NCBI GenBank assembly: GCA_004378665.1 | Contig: SOIA01000323.1 | Location: 1 to 9,786, forward strand | Source: Candidatus Aminicenantota bacterium | Lineage (GTDB): Bacteria; Acidobacteriota; Aminicenantia; Aminicenantales; Aminicenantaceae | DNA length: 9,786 nucleotides | Reading direction: 5' to 3' | Part shown: piece after piece, positions 1 to 7,258 of the stretch | Layout of the letters: each line of letters opens with the position of its first letter | How positions within the stretch are numbered: the first letter of the stretch is position 1 | The notes under the pieces: generated by a model | Seen by the model: the letters and a program-made list of their open reading frames with translations, nothing else | The model's database searches: none | What the model was told of the DNA's origin: nothing | Made by a program: the position numbers and the translations under genes

Positions 1-1454
1 CGTGCGTCTCCCATAGCCAGAATGACCGTGGCTCCTCCTCGAATGATATCTCCTCCTGCATAAACGCCTTTCATGCTTGTGGCCATGGTGTCCCAATCGA
101 CTTCGACATTCCCCCACTTTCCCACTTCGAGTTGAGGAGTTGTCTGGGGGATCAAAGGATTCGGACTGTTCCCGATGGCCACCACGACCATGTCAACTTC
201 CATGATAAACTCTGAACCTTTTATAGGGATCGGCCGACGCCTGCCGGACGAGTCCGGTTCTCCGAGTTCCATCTGTATACACTCCATGGCCTTGACGCGG
301 CCCTTCTCGTCCCCGATGAACTTCGTCGGTGTTGTCAGGAAATGGAACTTTATTCCTTCTTCCTCCGCGTGATGAACTTCTTCGACTCGGGCCGGCATTT
401 CCACCCGCGAACGTCTGTAGACAATAGTCGATGTCTCTGCGCCGAGTCTCTTGGCCACCCGGACAGAATCCATGGCCACGTTCCCGCCGCCCAACACAAC
501 GGCATTTTTTCCAAGATACACGGGTGTATCGTATTCCGGAAAATCATAGGCTCTCATCAGGTTAACGCGGGTCAAATACTCATTCGCCGAGTAGATGCCG
601 ACCAGGTTCTCTCCAGGGATCCTCATAAAATTCGGCAGTCCCGCACCTGTTCCGACAAAAAAGGCATCATACCCCTTTTTCTTCAAATCTTCGAGCGTCG
701 CCGTCAAGCCCACAACGAAATTTGTTTTTATCTCGACTCCTAATTTCTCAAGGTATTCCACCTCAGCTTGAAGGTCTTTTTTCGGCAGCCTGAATTCCGG
801 GATCCCGTAGACCAGCACACCTCCAGCCACATGGAGCGCTTCAAAAATAGTGATCTGATGGCCCTGTTTGGCCAGGTTTCCGGCCACGGTCAAGCCTGCG
901 GGGCCTGCGCCGATTATGGCGACCTTGCGGCCGGTTGGAGGCGGGATTTCCGGAACAAACATTTTCCCGTTTTCTCCCTCGTAGTCGGCAATGAACCTTT
1001 CCAGGTTTCCGATAGCCACGGGAACTCCTGTTGCTTTTTTTGTGGTGCACAGGGCTTCGCATTGAGTCTCTTGAGGGCAGACACGGCCGCAGATGGCCGG
1101 GAGGCTGTTGGTCTCTTTCATCTTGCGGATGCTCTTGACGAAATCGCCTATTTCTATCCATTTGATAAAAGAGGGGATATCAATCCCAACCGGACAGCCC
1201 ATCACGCATTGAGGATTGGCGCAGTCCAGACATCTCTGAGCTTCTTTCATAGCCGCTTTAGCGTCTAACCCCAGGTTGACTTCATTAAAATCCAAGTTTC
1301 GGACTTCCGGATTCCGTTCGGGCATTTTCTGACGCTCAATCTTCATCCTTTCCTTAACAGGAATGGATTTCCGCAGCTCCTTCCGCCATTCTTTACTGAA
1401 TTCCGCCCTGAGTTTTTCTTTGAGCTCAGCAGGCATTTCCTTTTTTTCTGCCAT
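1..1454 (-). CDS. nfnB: NfnB/GltA-like NADPH oxidoreductase subunit (C-terminus off the window)
   Basis: This is the large subunit type of NADH-dependent ferredoxin:NADP+ oxidoreductase (Nfn), homologous to the glutamate synthase small subunit GltD. It carries FAD and an NADPH site. I translated 484 codons from the ATG at 1452-1454; the frame is still open at base 1, and probably only about 15-30 residues are missing. Two [4Fe-4S] cysteine sets appear at C75/C78/C83/C87 and C122/C126/C132/C136. An FAD Rossmann motif GAGPAG lies at residues 182-187, an NADP-type motif GGGNVA at 322-327 followed by the RR pair at 347-348 that usually contacts the 2'-phosphate, and the closing FAD motif GVYAGGD at 463-469. 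The first ~60 residues are a charged, helical-looking extension. It starts 26 nt after the NfnA stop, with only a weak purine-rich ribosome site. Paired with NfnA it would make a complete bifurcating Nfn module. A stand-alone glutamate synthase subunit is less likely because no large gltB-type gene is next to it in the window. Confidence 0.93.
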   Translation of the reverse strand, partial: MAEKKEMPAELKEKLRAEFSKEWRKELRKSIPVKERMKIERQKMPERNPEVRNLDFNEVNLGLDAKAAMKEAQRCLDCANPQCVMGCPVGIDIPSFIKWIEIGDFVKSIRKMKETNSLPAICGRVCPQETQCEALCTTKKATGVPVAIGNLERFIADYEGENGKMFVPEIPPPTGRKVAIIGAGPAGLTVAGNLAKQGHQITIFEALHVAGGVLVYGIPEFRLPKKDLQAEVEYLEKLGVEIKTNFVVGLTATLEDLKKKGYDAFFVGTGAGLPNFMRIPGENLVGIYSANEYLTRVNLMRAYDFPEYDTPVYLGKNAVVLGGGNVAMDSVRVAKRLGAETSTIVYRRSRVEMPARVEEVHHAEEEGIKFHFLTTPTKFIGDEKGRVKAMECIQMELGEPDSSGRRRPIPIKGSEFIMEVDMVVVAIGNSPNPLIPQTTPQLEVGKWGNVEVDWDTMATSMKGVYAGGDIIRGGATVILAMGDA

Positions 1455-1480
1455 CTTCTTATCTCTTCTCTCTCAAACCT

Positions 1481-2314
1481 CTATGGAAATTGGTTTCTTT
1501 CCCAGTGACACAGGGACTGGACTTCATCCTCAAAGTAGGCCTTGCGCCTGGTAAAAAGCTCTTCCCAATCCACCAGATGTCCATCAAAATCCGGACCATC
1601 CACACAGGCAAATTTTGTTTTCCCGTCCACGGTCACACGGCAGGCTCCGCACATTCCGGTTCCATCCACCATGATCGGATTCAGGCTGACCATGGTCTTT
1701 ATTCCGAGCGATTTTGTCGCCTCAGAACACGTGTACATCAAATACGTGCAGCCGATGGAGACGACTCTATTGATTCCAGATTCTTTTTTGACAACACTCT
1801 TCAAAGTCTTGGGGATGTAATCTTTGCAGTCGAAGAAGCTGTCTCGCGCAGAAACATAAAACTCATCGCTCACGGCTTTGAGCTTATCTTCCCAGTAAAG
1901 AAGATAATTGGCCTTGACATCCAAAAGAGTCACAACCTTATTCCCCGCCTCTTTTAAAGCCCGGGCGATCGGGTAAATCGCAGCGATGCCGAAACAACCT
2001 CCCGCACAAACAACGGTTCCGTATTTTTCTATCTCGGACGGCTTCCCTAAAGGGCCGACAAAAACAGGCACCTCATCTCCCGCATTGAGCAGCGAAAGCT
2101 TGTGCGTCGAAGTCCCCACGATCATAAAAACAGATGTGACTGAACCTTTTTTCACATCCCAATCCGCTATGGTCAAAGGAATTCTCTCGCCCCGTTCATC
2201 CGGCATGATGATCACAAACTGACCGGGCCTGCATTTCCGGGCCACTTCAGGAGCCTCCACTTCAAGAAGATGGATATTGGGAACGAGCCGCTCTCTCCGT
2301 AAAATCTTTACCAT
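1481..2314 (-). CDS. nfnA: NfnA-like FAD/NAD-binding ferredoxin-NADP+ reductase alpha subunit
   Basis: This is the small subunit type of Nfn, in the ferredoxin reductase-like family that also includes the SudB and PyrK proteins. In characterised Nfn it binds FAD, NAD(H) and one [2Fe-2S] cluster. The 277 residues show the FAD-binding RIPLTI motif at 44-49, the nucleotide-binding GGCFGIAAIYP segment at 105-115, and a C-terminal cluster site with D218, C222, C225 and C237. The Asp plus three Cys set matches the unusual Asp-ligated [2Fe-2S] cluster known in Nfn. The closing PDFDGHLVDW segment is also typical. I chose the ATG at 2312-2314, which shares one base with the upstream TGA. A GTG one codon earlier (2315-2317) would give a 4-nt overlap; a GAGAGG purine run just upstream suits either. 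The overlap implies translational coupling to the MopB subunit. Dihydroorotate dehydrogenase electron-transfer subunit PyrK is an alternative family name, but the NfnB-like neighbour argues for Nfn. Confidence 0.92.
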   Translation of the reverse strand: MVKILRRERLVPNIHLLEVEAPEVARKCRPGQFVIIMPDERGERIPLTIADWDVKKGSVTSVFMIVGTSTHKLSLLNAGDEVPVFVGPLGKPSEIEKYGTVVCAGGCFGIAAIYPIARALKEAGNKVVTLLDVKANYLLYWEDKLKAVSDEFYVSARDSFFDCKDYIPKTLKSVVKKESGINRVVSIGCTYLMYTCSEATKSLGIKTMVSLNPIMVDGTGMCGACRVTVDGKTKFACVDGPDFDGHLVDWEELFTRRKAYFEDEVQSLCHWERNQFP

Positions 2315-4878
2315 CACTTTCCTCTCTTTATTTTCACGGGAATGATATTCAGAATATGGTTTTTGAACGATGAAGAGAAAGACAGAGGAACCAGAGAAAA
2401 ATCAGAATCTTCATTCCAGAGAAAGTTTGCTCCGACGACTCCTTTCGGCAGAGCCCCTGAGATCCTCACTCGACCTTGGGTCTTCCCTGAAACAGAATCA
2501 ACCACTACGGTATCCCCATCATTCAGTTTTAACCTTTTCGCATCCTCGGGAGATATCTTGATCCATCTGGAATCCCTGATCATTCTCAAACCTTTTGATT
2601 CCTGCGTGAGGGCAAGGTTTCGGTAATAATCCAGGTTGTAATCGACAGACATGAGGAGGGGATATTTTTGACCGGTTTCCTCTGGAGCAAGAACTGGTTT
2701 GAAAGGAATAAACTTCTCTTTTCCTTTCACCTCTTCATGAACAAAGACCTCATCGTCATTGTCCAGTTTTGTGTTTGAGATCTTCGAAAAACCGGGAATG
2801 TCTCTACTGATCTCTTTCATGACCGCAGCCTGATTCTTATAACCGAAGCCCTCATGACCCATTTTTTTGGCCAATCGAGAAGTAATCCACCAATCGGGCT
2901 GGGCTTCTCCGGAAAGCCCTATCACTTTCTGGAATTTCTGAATCCTTCCTTCCACATTGACAAACGTTCCGTCCGTTTCCGCAAATGTCGCAGCCGGCAG
3001 TACGGCATCCGCCTTTTCCATGTTATCGTTCATAAAGCTGCCCTGGATGACCAAAAACTCTATCTTGGCCTTCTGTAAATCTGGTAGAGGGCCGGCAAGA
3101 TACAGGGCTTTTATGCTCCCGGAATGCACCGCGCGGAAGACCTGATCAATGGATAATCCTTTATCCGAATGACCATTATTCATCTCAAAAGCACCTCTCA
3201 GGTTGTTTTCCAGACCGAGTGGGTAAAGCCGCCCACTTTTCAAGAGAGCTAAATTGTGGAGCGCCGCCAAATTTTGAGCTCCCCAGGGATTTTGAGTCAA
3301 GCCCGCTCCAAAAAGAAAAGCCGATGTTTCTCCTTCCAATAGGAGTTCGGCTGTCTGCATGAATTTTTCCTTTGGCACACCGGTCGTTTGGGCAACCTGA
3401 GAAAAGTCGAGTTTATCCAAAGATTTTTTAAACGATCCAAAACCTTCAACCCGGGAATGCCCCCCATCCTCTTCACTCTCAAGAAAAGCCTTTGATAAGT
3501 AACTGAAAAGAGCAACCTCAGTTCCTGGCTTGTTTCGAAGCCAGACGGATGCATAACGATTGAGAGAAAGCTCCTGCGGACTCGCAACAACAAGCTTCGC
3601 TCCCGCTTTCACCGCCTTCAACACTTCCAACCAGACTATGGGATGAGAGACAGGCAGGTCAGCTCCGGAAAGAAAAAGGACATTTGCTTTCGAAATATCC
3701 TCTATCCTGAAATTCAGGCCGGCTTTGAGGCCTTGCTCCTGAACCAATTCCCTGTAAGTGGATAAAGGGGAAACGCTGACAGGGCTTGCGATGTTTTCTG
3801 TCCTCAATGCGGCTCGGGAGAACTTCTGGAGGATGAAATTGTCTTCACACGTGACCTGAGAGGAAGCGACCAGTGCCACTTCTTTGCCCTTGTATTTCTT
3901 CAACCTGCACGCCACAAAATCGAGAGCTTCATCCCATGTCACTTCTTCGAGTTCCTTATCCTTTCTGATCATCGGCTTGAGGATTCTCCGAGGACTGTGA
4001 ACAAGGTTTTTGATCATGAACCGGCCTTTCACACACACCTGTCCGCGATTCACGCCCCCCTCCGGGGCCGGCCTTGAACTCAGTATTCTTCCGTCTTTCG
4101 ACTCAACCTCGAGTTTGCACCCCATGCTGCAGAGAGGACATATCGTTGCTGCCGTGTCGTCTGCGAGGCTTTCGTACTTCAAAGCTCTCTCAGATAATGC
4201 GCCGGTGGGGCAAACATCCACGCAGGCCCCACAAAACTGGCAGCCTGATTCAAGGTGGGGACGATCCAGCACAGTTCCTACGACAGCCTGAGATCCTCTG
4301 TACGTGAATGAAAGCGTCGAAGCGCCTCTCACTTCGTGGCAGACCCGGACACATCTTCCGCAGAGAATGCACAAGTTGTAGTTGCGGTCAAAAAACGGGT
4401 CTTCTTTCTTGATCTCCAGTTCGCGGTAAACAGAAGGGAACCGGACTTTATCCACTTTTAAGGCATCCACAACATCCTGAAGCTCGCAGTGCCCGTTGTT
4501 TGGACAGAGGACACAACCTGTTGTCTCCCCGACTTTCCGGATCGTGGATTTGAACTCGTCACAATTCTCTTTCTCGGTGCAGATCAGGCAGGCATTCGGA
4601 TGCTCAGACAGGATCAGCTCTAAGATCTCTCTTCTTAACCTCTGAAGGCTGGGAGTCTTTGTCTTGACCTCCATGCCGTCCTCAGCGTAGGTGCTGCAGG
4701 AGGGCGGATAGCCCTTCCTCCCCTTGATCTGAACGATGCACAGCCTGCATCCTGCGAAAGGAGATAGCCGTTGGTGATCACATAGAGAAGGAATGGAGAT
4801 GCCATTCTCTCTGGCCGCCTCTAAAATTGTCTTTTTGTCATCGAGTTCGATTCTTTTTCCGTCTATGATGATCTTCAT
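2314..4878 (-). CDS. NuoG/FdhA-like iron-sulphur molybdopterin-fold subunit lacking the catalytic Cys/Sec
   Basis: This is an 854-residue electron-transfer subunit resembling NAD-dependent formate dehydrogenase alpha chains and complex I NuoG. In order: a plant-type [2Fe-2S] domain (C33, C44, C47, C61); a His/Cys cluster region (H93, C97, C100, C106) followed by a second Cys set (C122, C125, C131 before ELQ); two ferredoxin-type [4Fe-4S] sites (C170/173/176/180 and C213/216/219/223); a MopB N-terminal [4Fe-4S] site (C247, C250, C254, C282); the molybdopterin fold; and a C-terminal molydop-binding domain at about 740-850. In active formate dehydrogenases a V-C/U-H-A-P-S motif holds the metal ligand. 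Here the matching place reads VSPLS with Ser at 370, so formate oxidation is unlikely. I infer a scaffold carrying about six clusters between the NuoEF and Nfn modules. I chose the ATG at 4876-4878, which overlaps the NuoF stop by 4 nt (ATGA) and begins a normal [2Fe-2S] domain. The next start upstream, at 4995, would add 39 residues lying inside nuoF. Confidence 0.9.
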   Translation of the reverse strand: MKIIIDGKRIELDDKKTILEAARENGISIPSLCDHQRLSPFAGCRLCIVQIKGRKGYPPSCSTYAEDGMEVKTKTPSLQRLRREILELILSEHPNACLICTEKENCDEFKSTIRKVGETTGCVLCPNNGHCELQDVVDALKVDKVRFPSVYRELEIKKEDPFFDRNYNLCILCGRCVRVCHEVRGASTLSFTYRGSQAVVGTVLDRPHLESGCQFCGACVDVCPTGALSERALKYESLADDTAATICPLCSMGCKLEVESKDGRILSSRPAPEGGVNRGQVCVKGRFMIKNLVHSPRRILKPMIRKDKELEEVTWDEALDFVACRLKKYKGKEVALVASSQVTCEDNFILQKFSRAALRTENIASPVSVSPLSTYRELVQEQGLKAGLNFRIEDISKANVLFLSGADLPVSHPIVWLEVLKAVKAGAKLVVASPQELSLNRYASVWLRNKPGTEVALFSYLSKAFLESEEDGGHSRVEGFGSFKKSLDKLDFSQVAQTTGVPKEKFMQTAELLLEGETSAFLFGAGLTQNPWGAQNLAALHNLALLKSGRLYPLGLENNLRGAFEMNNGHSDKGLSIDQVFRAVHSGSIKALYLAGPLPDLQKAKIEFLVIQGSFMNDNMEKADAVLPAATFAETDGTFVNVEGRIQKFQKVIGLSGEAQPDWWITSRLAKKMGHEGFGYKNQAAVMKEISRDIPGFSKISNTKLDNDDEVFVHEEVKGKEKFIPFKPVLAPEETGQKYPLLMSVDYNLDYYRNLALTQESKGLRMIRDSRWIKISPEDAKRLKLNDGDTVVVDSVSGKTQGRVRISGALPKGVVGANFLWNEDSDFSLVPLSFSSSFKNHILNIIPVKIKRGK

Positions 4879-6785
4879 TTTTTGCTCTTTTGGCTGGACT
4901 TTTTGAGAATTCTGTCTCTTTTCTTGCCGGTGTACTTGGATACAGCACTGACTTTTGGAGGGCAGACCTCCAAGCATGCTCCACACTTGATGCACAGGTC
5001 CTGATCGATGATGTGAACTTTCTTCCTTTCGCCGCTGATGGCCTCAACAGGACAGTTTTTCAAACACAGAAGACAGCCGACACATTTCTCCGGCTCGATG
5101 TGATAGATAATCAATTCCTTGCACACAAGGGCAGGACAACTCTTATCCCGGATATGGGCCTCATATTCATCCTTAAAATTCCGAATCGTTGTCAGGACAG
5201 GATTGGGAGCTGTCTGTCCTAATCCGCAAAGGGACCCCTCTTTAACGGTCTTGGCTAAATCCTCTAACTTCTCTACATCTCCCTCTTCTCCCTTTCCTTG
5301 GGTGATGTGAGTTAAAATATCCACAAGCTGCTTGGTTCCGATCCGGCACGGGACACACTTGCCGCATGACTCTTGTTGCGTAAAATCAAGAAAATATCGA
5401 GCCACATCAACCATACACGTGTCCTCATCCATGACGATCATTCCGCCCGAACCCATCATCGAGCCCGCCTTGGTTAAAGTCTCGAAGTCAATCGGGAGAT
5501 CCAGCATCTCGGCCGGGATACAGCCTCCGGAGGGACCACCGGTCTGGACAGCCTTGAATTTCTTGTTGTCTTTAATTCCGCCTCCGATATCATAGATGAT
5601 CTCTTTCAAAGTCATTCCCATCGGCACTTCAACCAGGCCCGTATTGTTGATCTTGCCGACAAGAGAGAATATTTTTGTTCCTTTGCTCCCTCGAGTCCCT
5701 ATCTTGGAATACCATTCCGCGCCTTTATTTATGATCAGCGGGACATTCGCCCATGTCTCCACATTATTGATATTGGTCGGTTTGCCCCACAACCCTTCTT
5801 GAGCAGGGAATGGAGGCCTCTGCCTGGGGAAAGCACGCTTTCCTTCTATGGACGCCATCAGGGAAGTCTCTTCGCCGGAAACAAAAGCCCCGGCTCCTCT
5901 AAAGACATGTATATCGAACCCGAATTCAGAGCCGAGGATGGATTCACCGAGCAAGCCGAGCTTTTTCGCTTCGGTGATAGCCCTGGTCACGTTTTTCACA
6001 GCAAGGGGATATTCCATCCGAACATAAATGTAGCCTTCAGAGGCGCCGATCGCATAGGCCCCGATGATCATGCCTTCAATGACACTGTGAGGATTGCCTT
6101 CCAAAAGGCTTCGATCCATGTAAGCTCCCGGGTCTCCCTCGTCTGCATTGCAGATGACATACTTCACATCAGAGTTGACGTCATGACAGATTTCCCATTT
6201 TTTCCCGGTCAAGAAACCTGCCCCCCCTCTTCCTCTTAAGCCTGAAGCTATGATCTCCTCGATGACCTCTTCTGAAGTCATATCAAAAAGAATCTTGGTT
6301 AACGCCCTGTATCCATCCAGCGCAATGTAATCTCTGATATCGGTGGGGTCGATAAAGCCGTTATTCCCGAAAATGATCCGTTTCTGCTTTTTATAGAAGG
6401 GGACGTTTTTCTCACGGACGATCTTTTCTTGAGTTTTCGGGTCAACATACAGGAGCCTGTCGATGATCTTCTTGCCGACTATCGTCTCGGCGATGACTTC
6501 TTTGATATCTTCGAGTTTTATCCTTTGATAGAACACTCCCTTCGGCTGAATGACAACGATCGGACCTCTCTCGCAGAAACCGTGGCACCCGGTCGTTCTC
6601 ACATCGACCGAATCCTGAAGGCCTTGATTCTTGATCTCATCCTTAAAGGCCTGAGCTACCTTCAGGCAGCCGTAGGCATGGCAGCCCGTTCCCCCACAGA
6701 CTGTGATACATGTTTTCCGTTTCTTTCGGGATTCTGAAATTTCCTCTCTGATTTTTTCCAATTCAGTCGCGTTGTATTCTTCCAT
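4875..6785 (-). CDS. nuoF: NuoF/HydB-like NADH-binding FMN subunit with N- and C-terminal iron-sulphur domains
   Basis: This is the NAD(H)-reacting flavin subunit shared by complex I, NAD-dependent hydrogenases and electron-bifurcating complexes. The 636 residues hold an N-terminal thioredoxin-like [2Fe-2S] domain (candidate ligands C30, C35, C67, C71); the FMN/NADH core with RGRGGAGF at 184-191, CNADEGDPGA at 212-221 and GEETSL at 304-309; an SLBB-type region; and the [4Fe-4S] site SCGKCVPCR at 473-481 with C520. A C-terminal pair of ferredoxin clusters follows (C568/571/574/578 and C598/601/604/608). C550, C555 and H562 in the linker could form the zinc-type site I recall from HydB of bifurcating hydrogenases. 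Plain complex I NuoF (about 430-450 residues) lacks both end domains, so the architecture points to the HydB/bifurcating class. A lysine-rich tail closes the protein. The ATG at 6783-6785 shares one base with the nuoE stop, and the stop overlaps the next start by 4 nt. Confidence 0.95.
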   Translation of the reverse strand: MEEYNATELEKIREEISESRKKRKTCITVCGGTGCHAYGCLKVAQAFKDEIKNQGLQDSVDVRTTGCHGFCERGPIVVIQPKGVFYQRIKLEDIKEVIAETIVGKKIIDRLLYVDPKTQEKIVREKNVPFYKKQKRIIFGNNGFIDPTDIRDYIALDGYRALTKILFDMTSEEVIEEIIASGLRGRGGAGFLTGKKWEICHDVNSDVKYVICNADEGDPGAYMDRSLLEGNPHSVIEGMIIGAYAIGASEGYIYVRMEYPLAVKNVTRAITEAKKLGLLGESILGSEFGFDIHVFRGAGAFVSGEETSLMASIEGKRAFPRQRPPFPAQEGLWGKPTNINNVETWANVPLIINKGAEWYSKIGTRGSKGTKIFSLVGKINNTGLVEVPMGMTLKEIIYDIGGGIKDNKKFKAVQTGGPSGGCIPAEMLDLPIDFETLTKAGSMMGSGGMIVMDEDTCMVDVARYFLDFTQQESCGKCVPCRIGTKQLVDILTHITQGKGEEGDVEKLEDLAKTVKEGSLCGLGQTAPNPVLTTIRNFKDEYEAHIRDKSCPALVCKELIIYHIEPEKCVGCLLCLKNCPVEAISGERKKVHIIDQDLCIKCGACLEVCPPKVSAVSKYTGKKRDRILKKSSQKSKK

Positions 6786-7246
6786 CAGTCAGAGCCGTTC
6801 CTTTTTGTGCTCATTAATTTATCTATGATCTTATCCACCTTTCTTGTCTTCAGCTGGCCATGGTACTCACCATCAGCGATTGCGATAGGCCCCAACGCAC
6901 ACGCGCCCACGCAATTGACAGTCTCCAGTGTGAACTGATTGTCCTCGGAGGTCTCTCCTGCTTTAATCCCCAACTTTCTCTCGAATTCATCCAGAATCAT
7001 GGGCGCTCCTCTCACATGGCAGGCTGTCCCCACGCAGATGGTGATCAGGTGCTCTCCCCGTGGTTTGAGAGAGAAAGCTTTGTAGAATGTTAAAACTCCG
7101 AATATCTCACTTTCAGAAATTTTCAACTGCTTGGATATCTGAGAGATCGCTTGAGCCGGTATGTAGCCGAACTCTTCCTGGACATCATGAAGGACATGAA
7201 TGAGTTCCCTTTGATCTTTTTCTAATTCATCCACAGATTTTTCCAT
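6785..7246 (-). CDS. nuoE: NuoE/HydC-like thioredoxin-fold [2Fe-2S] subunit
   Basis: This is the small partner of NuoF. In known complexes it holds one [2Fe-2S] cluster close to the FMN and takes part in electron distribution. The 153 residues show the N-terminal helical domain (LIHVLHDVQEEFGYIP at about 15-30, then SEIFGVLTFYKAF) and the thioredoxin-like cluster domain with C71 and C76 (CVGTACHVRGA) and C112 and C116 (NCVGACALGP). This four-Cys spacing is diagnostic. Length is normal for HydC/HoxE-type NuoE. I chose the ATG at 7244-7246 because the AAAGG ribosome site overlapping the upstream stop then sits about 9 nt away. A GTG two codons earlier (7250-7252) would sit only 3 nt from it, so it is less likely, though it would add just two residues. 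The gene follows the AlaDH-like stop by 12 nt and overlaps nuoF by 1 nt, consistent with a tight NuoEF pair. Confidence 0.94.
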   Translation of the reverse strand: MEKSVDELEKDQRELIHVLHDVQEEFGYIPAQAISQISKQLKISESEIFGVLTFYKAFSLKPRGEHLITICVGTACHVRGAPMILDEFERKLGIKAGETSEDNQFTLETVNCVGACALGPIAIADGEYHGQLKTRKVDKIIDKLMSTKRNGSD

Positions 7247-7258
7247 CTCCACTGACCT

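Noticed and set aside
768..1268. 166-codon open frame on the plus strand opposite nfnB
   Set aside because: The minus-strand frame gives an unmistakable NfnB/GltA protein with cluster and nucleotide motifs; the plus-strand product shows no recognisable domain.
2314..4878. Active NAD-dependent formate dehydrogenase alpha subunit
   Set aside because: Domain layout fits, but the metal-binding Cys/Sec position is Ser and no in-frame TGA selenocysteine codon is present.
4879..4995. Longer start for the MopB subunit adding 39 residues
   Set aside because: The extension lies inside the nuoF reading frame and precedes a normal [2Fe-2S] domain start; the ATGA overlap at 4875-4878 is a better start.
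5799..6239. 146-codon open frame on the plus strand opposite nuoF
   Set aside because: Shadow frame opposite the NADH/FMN core of NuoF, with no motif and no plausible ribosome site identified.
2314..6785. Electron-bifurcating [FeFe]-hydrogenase
   Set aside because: No H-cluster cysteine motifs (TSCCPxW or MPCxxKxxE type) are seen in the large subunit, which has a molybdopterin fold.
2314..7246. Respiratory complex I (nuoEFG)
   Set aside because: NuoF has HydB-type extra N- and C-terminal cluster domains, no membrane subunits are present, and nfnAB follow directly.
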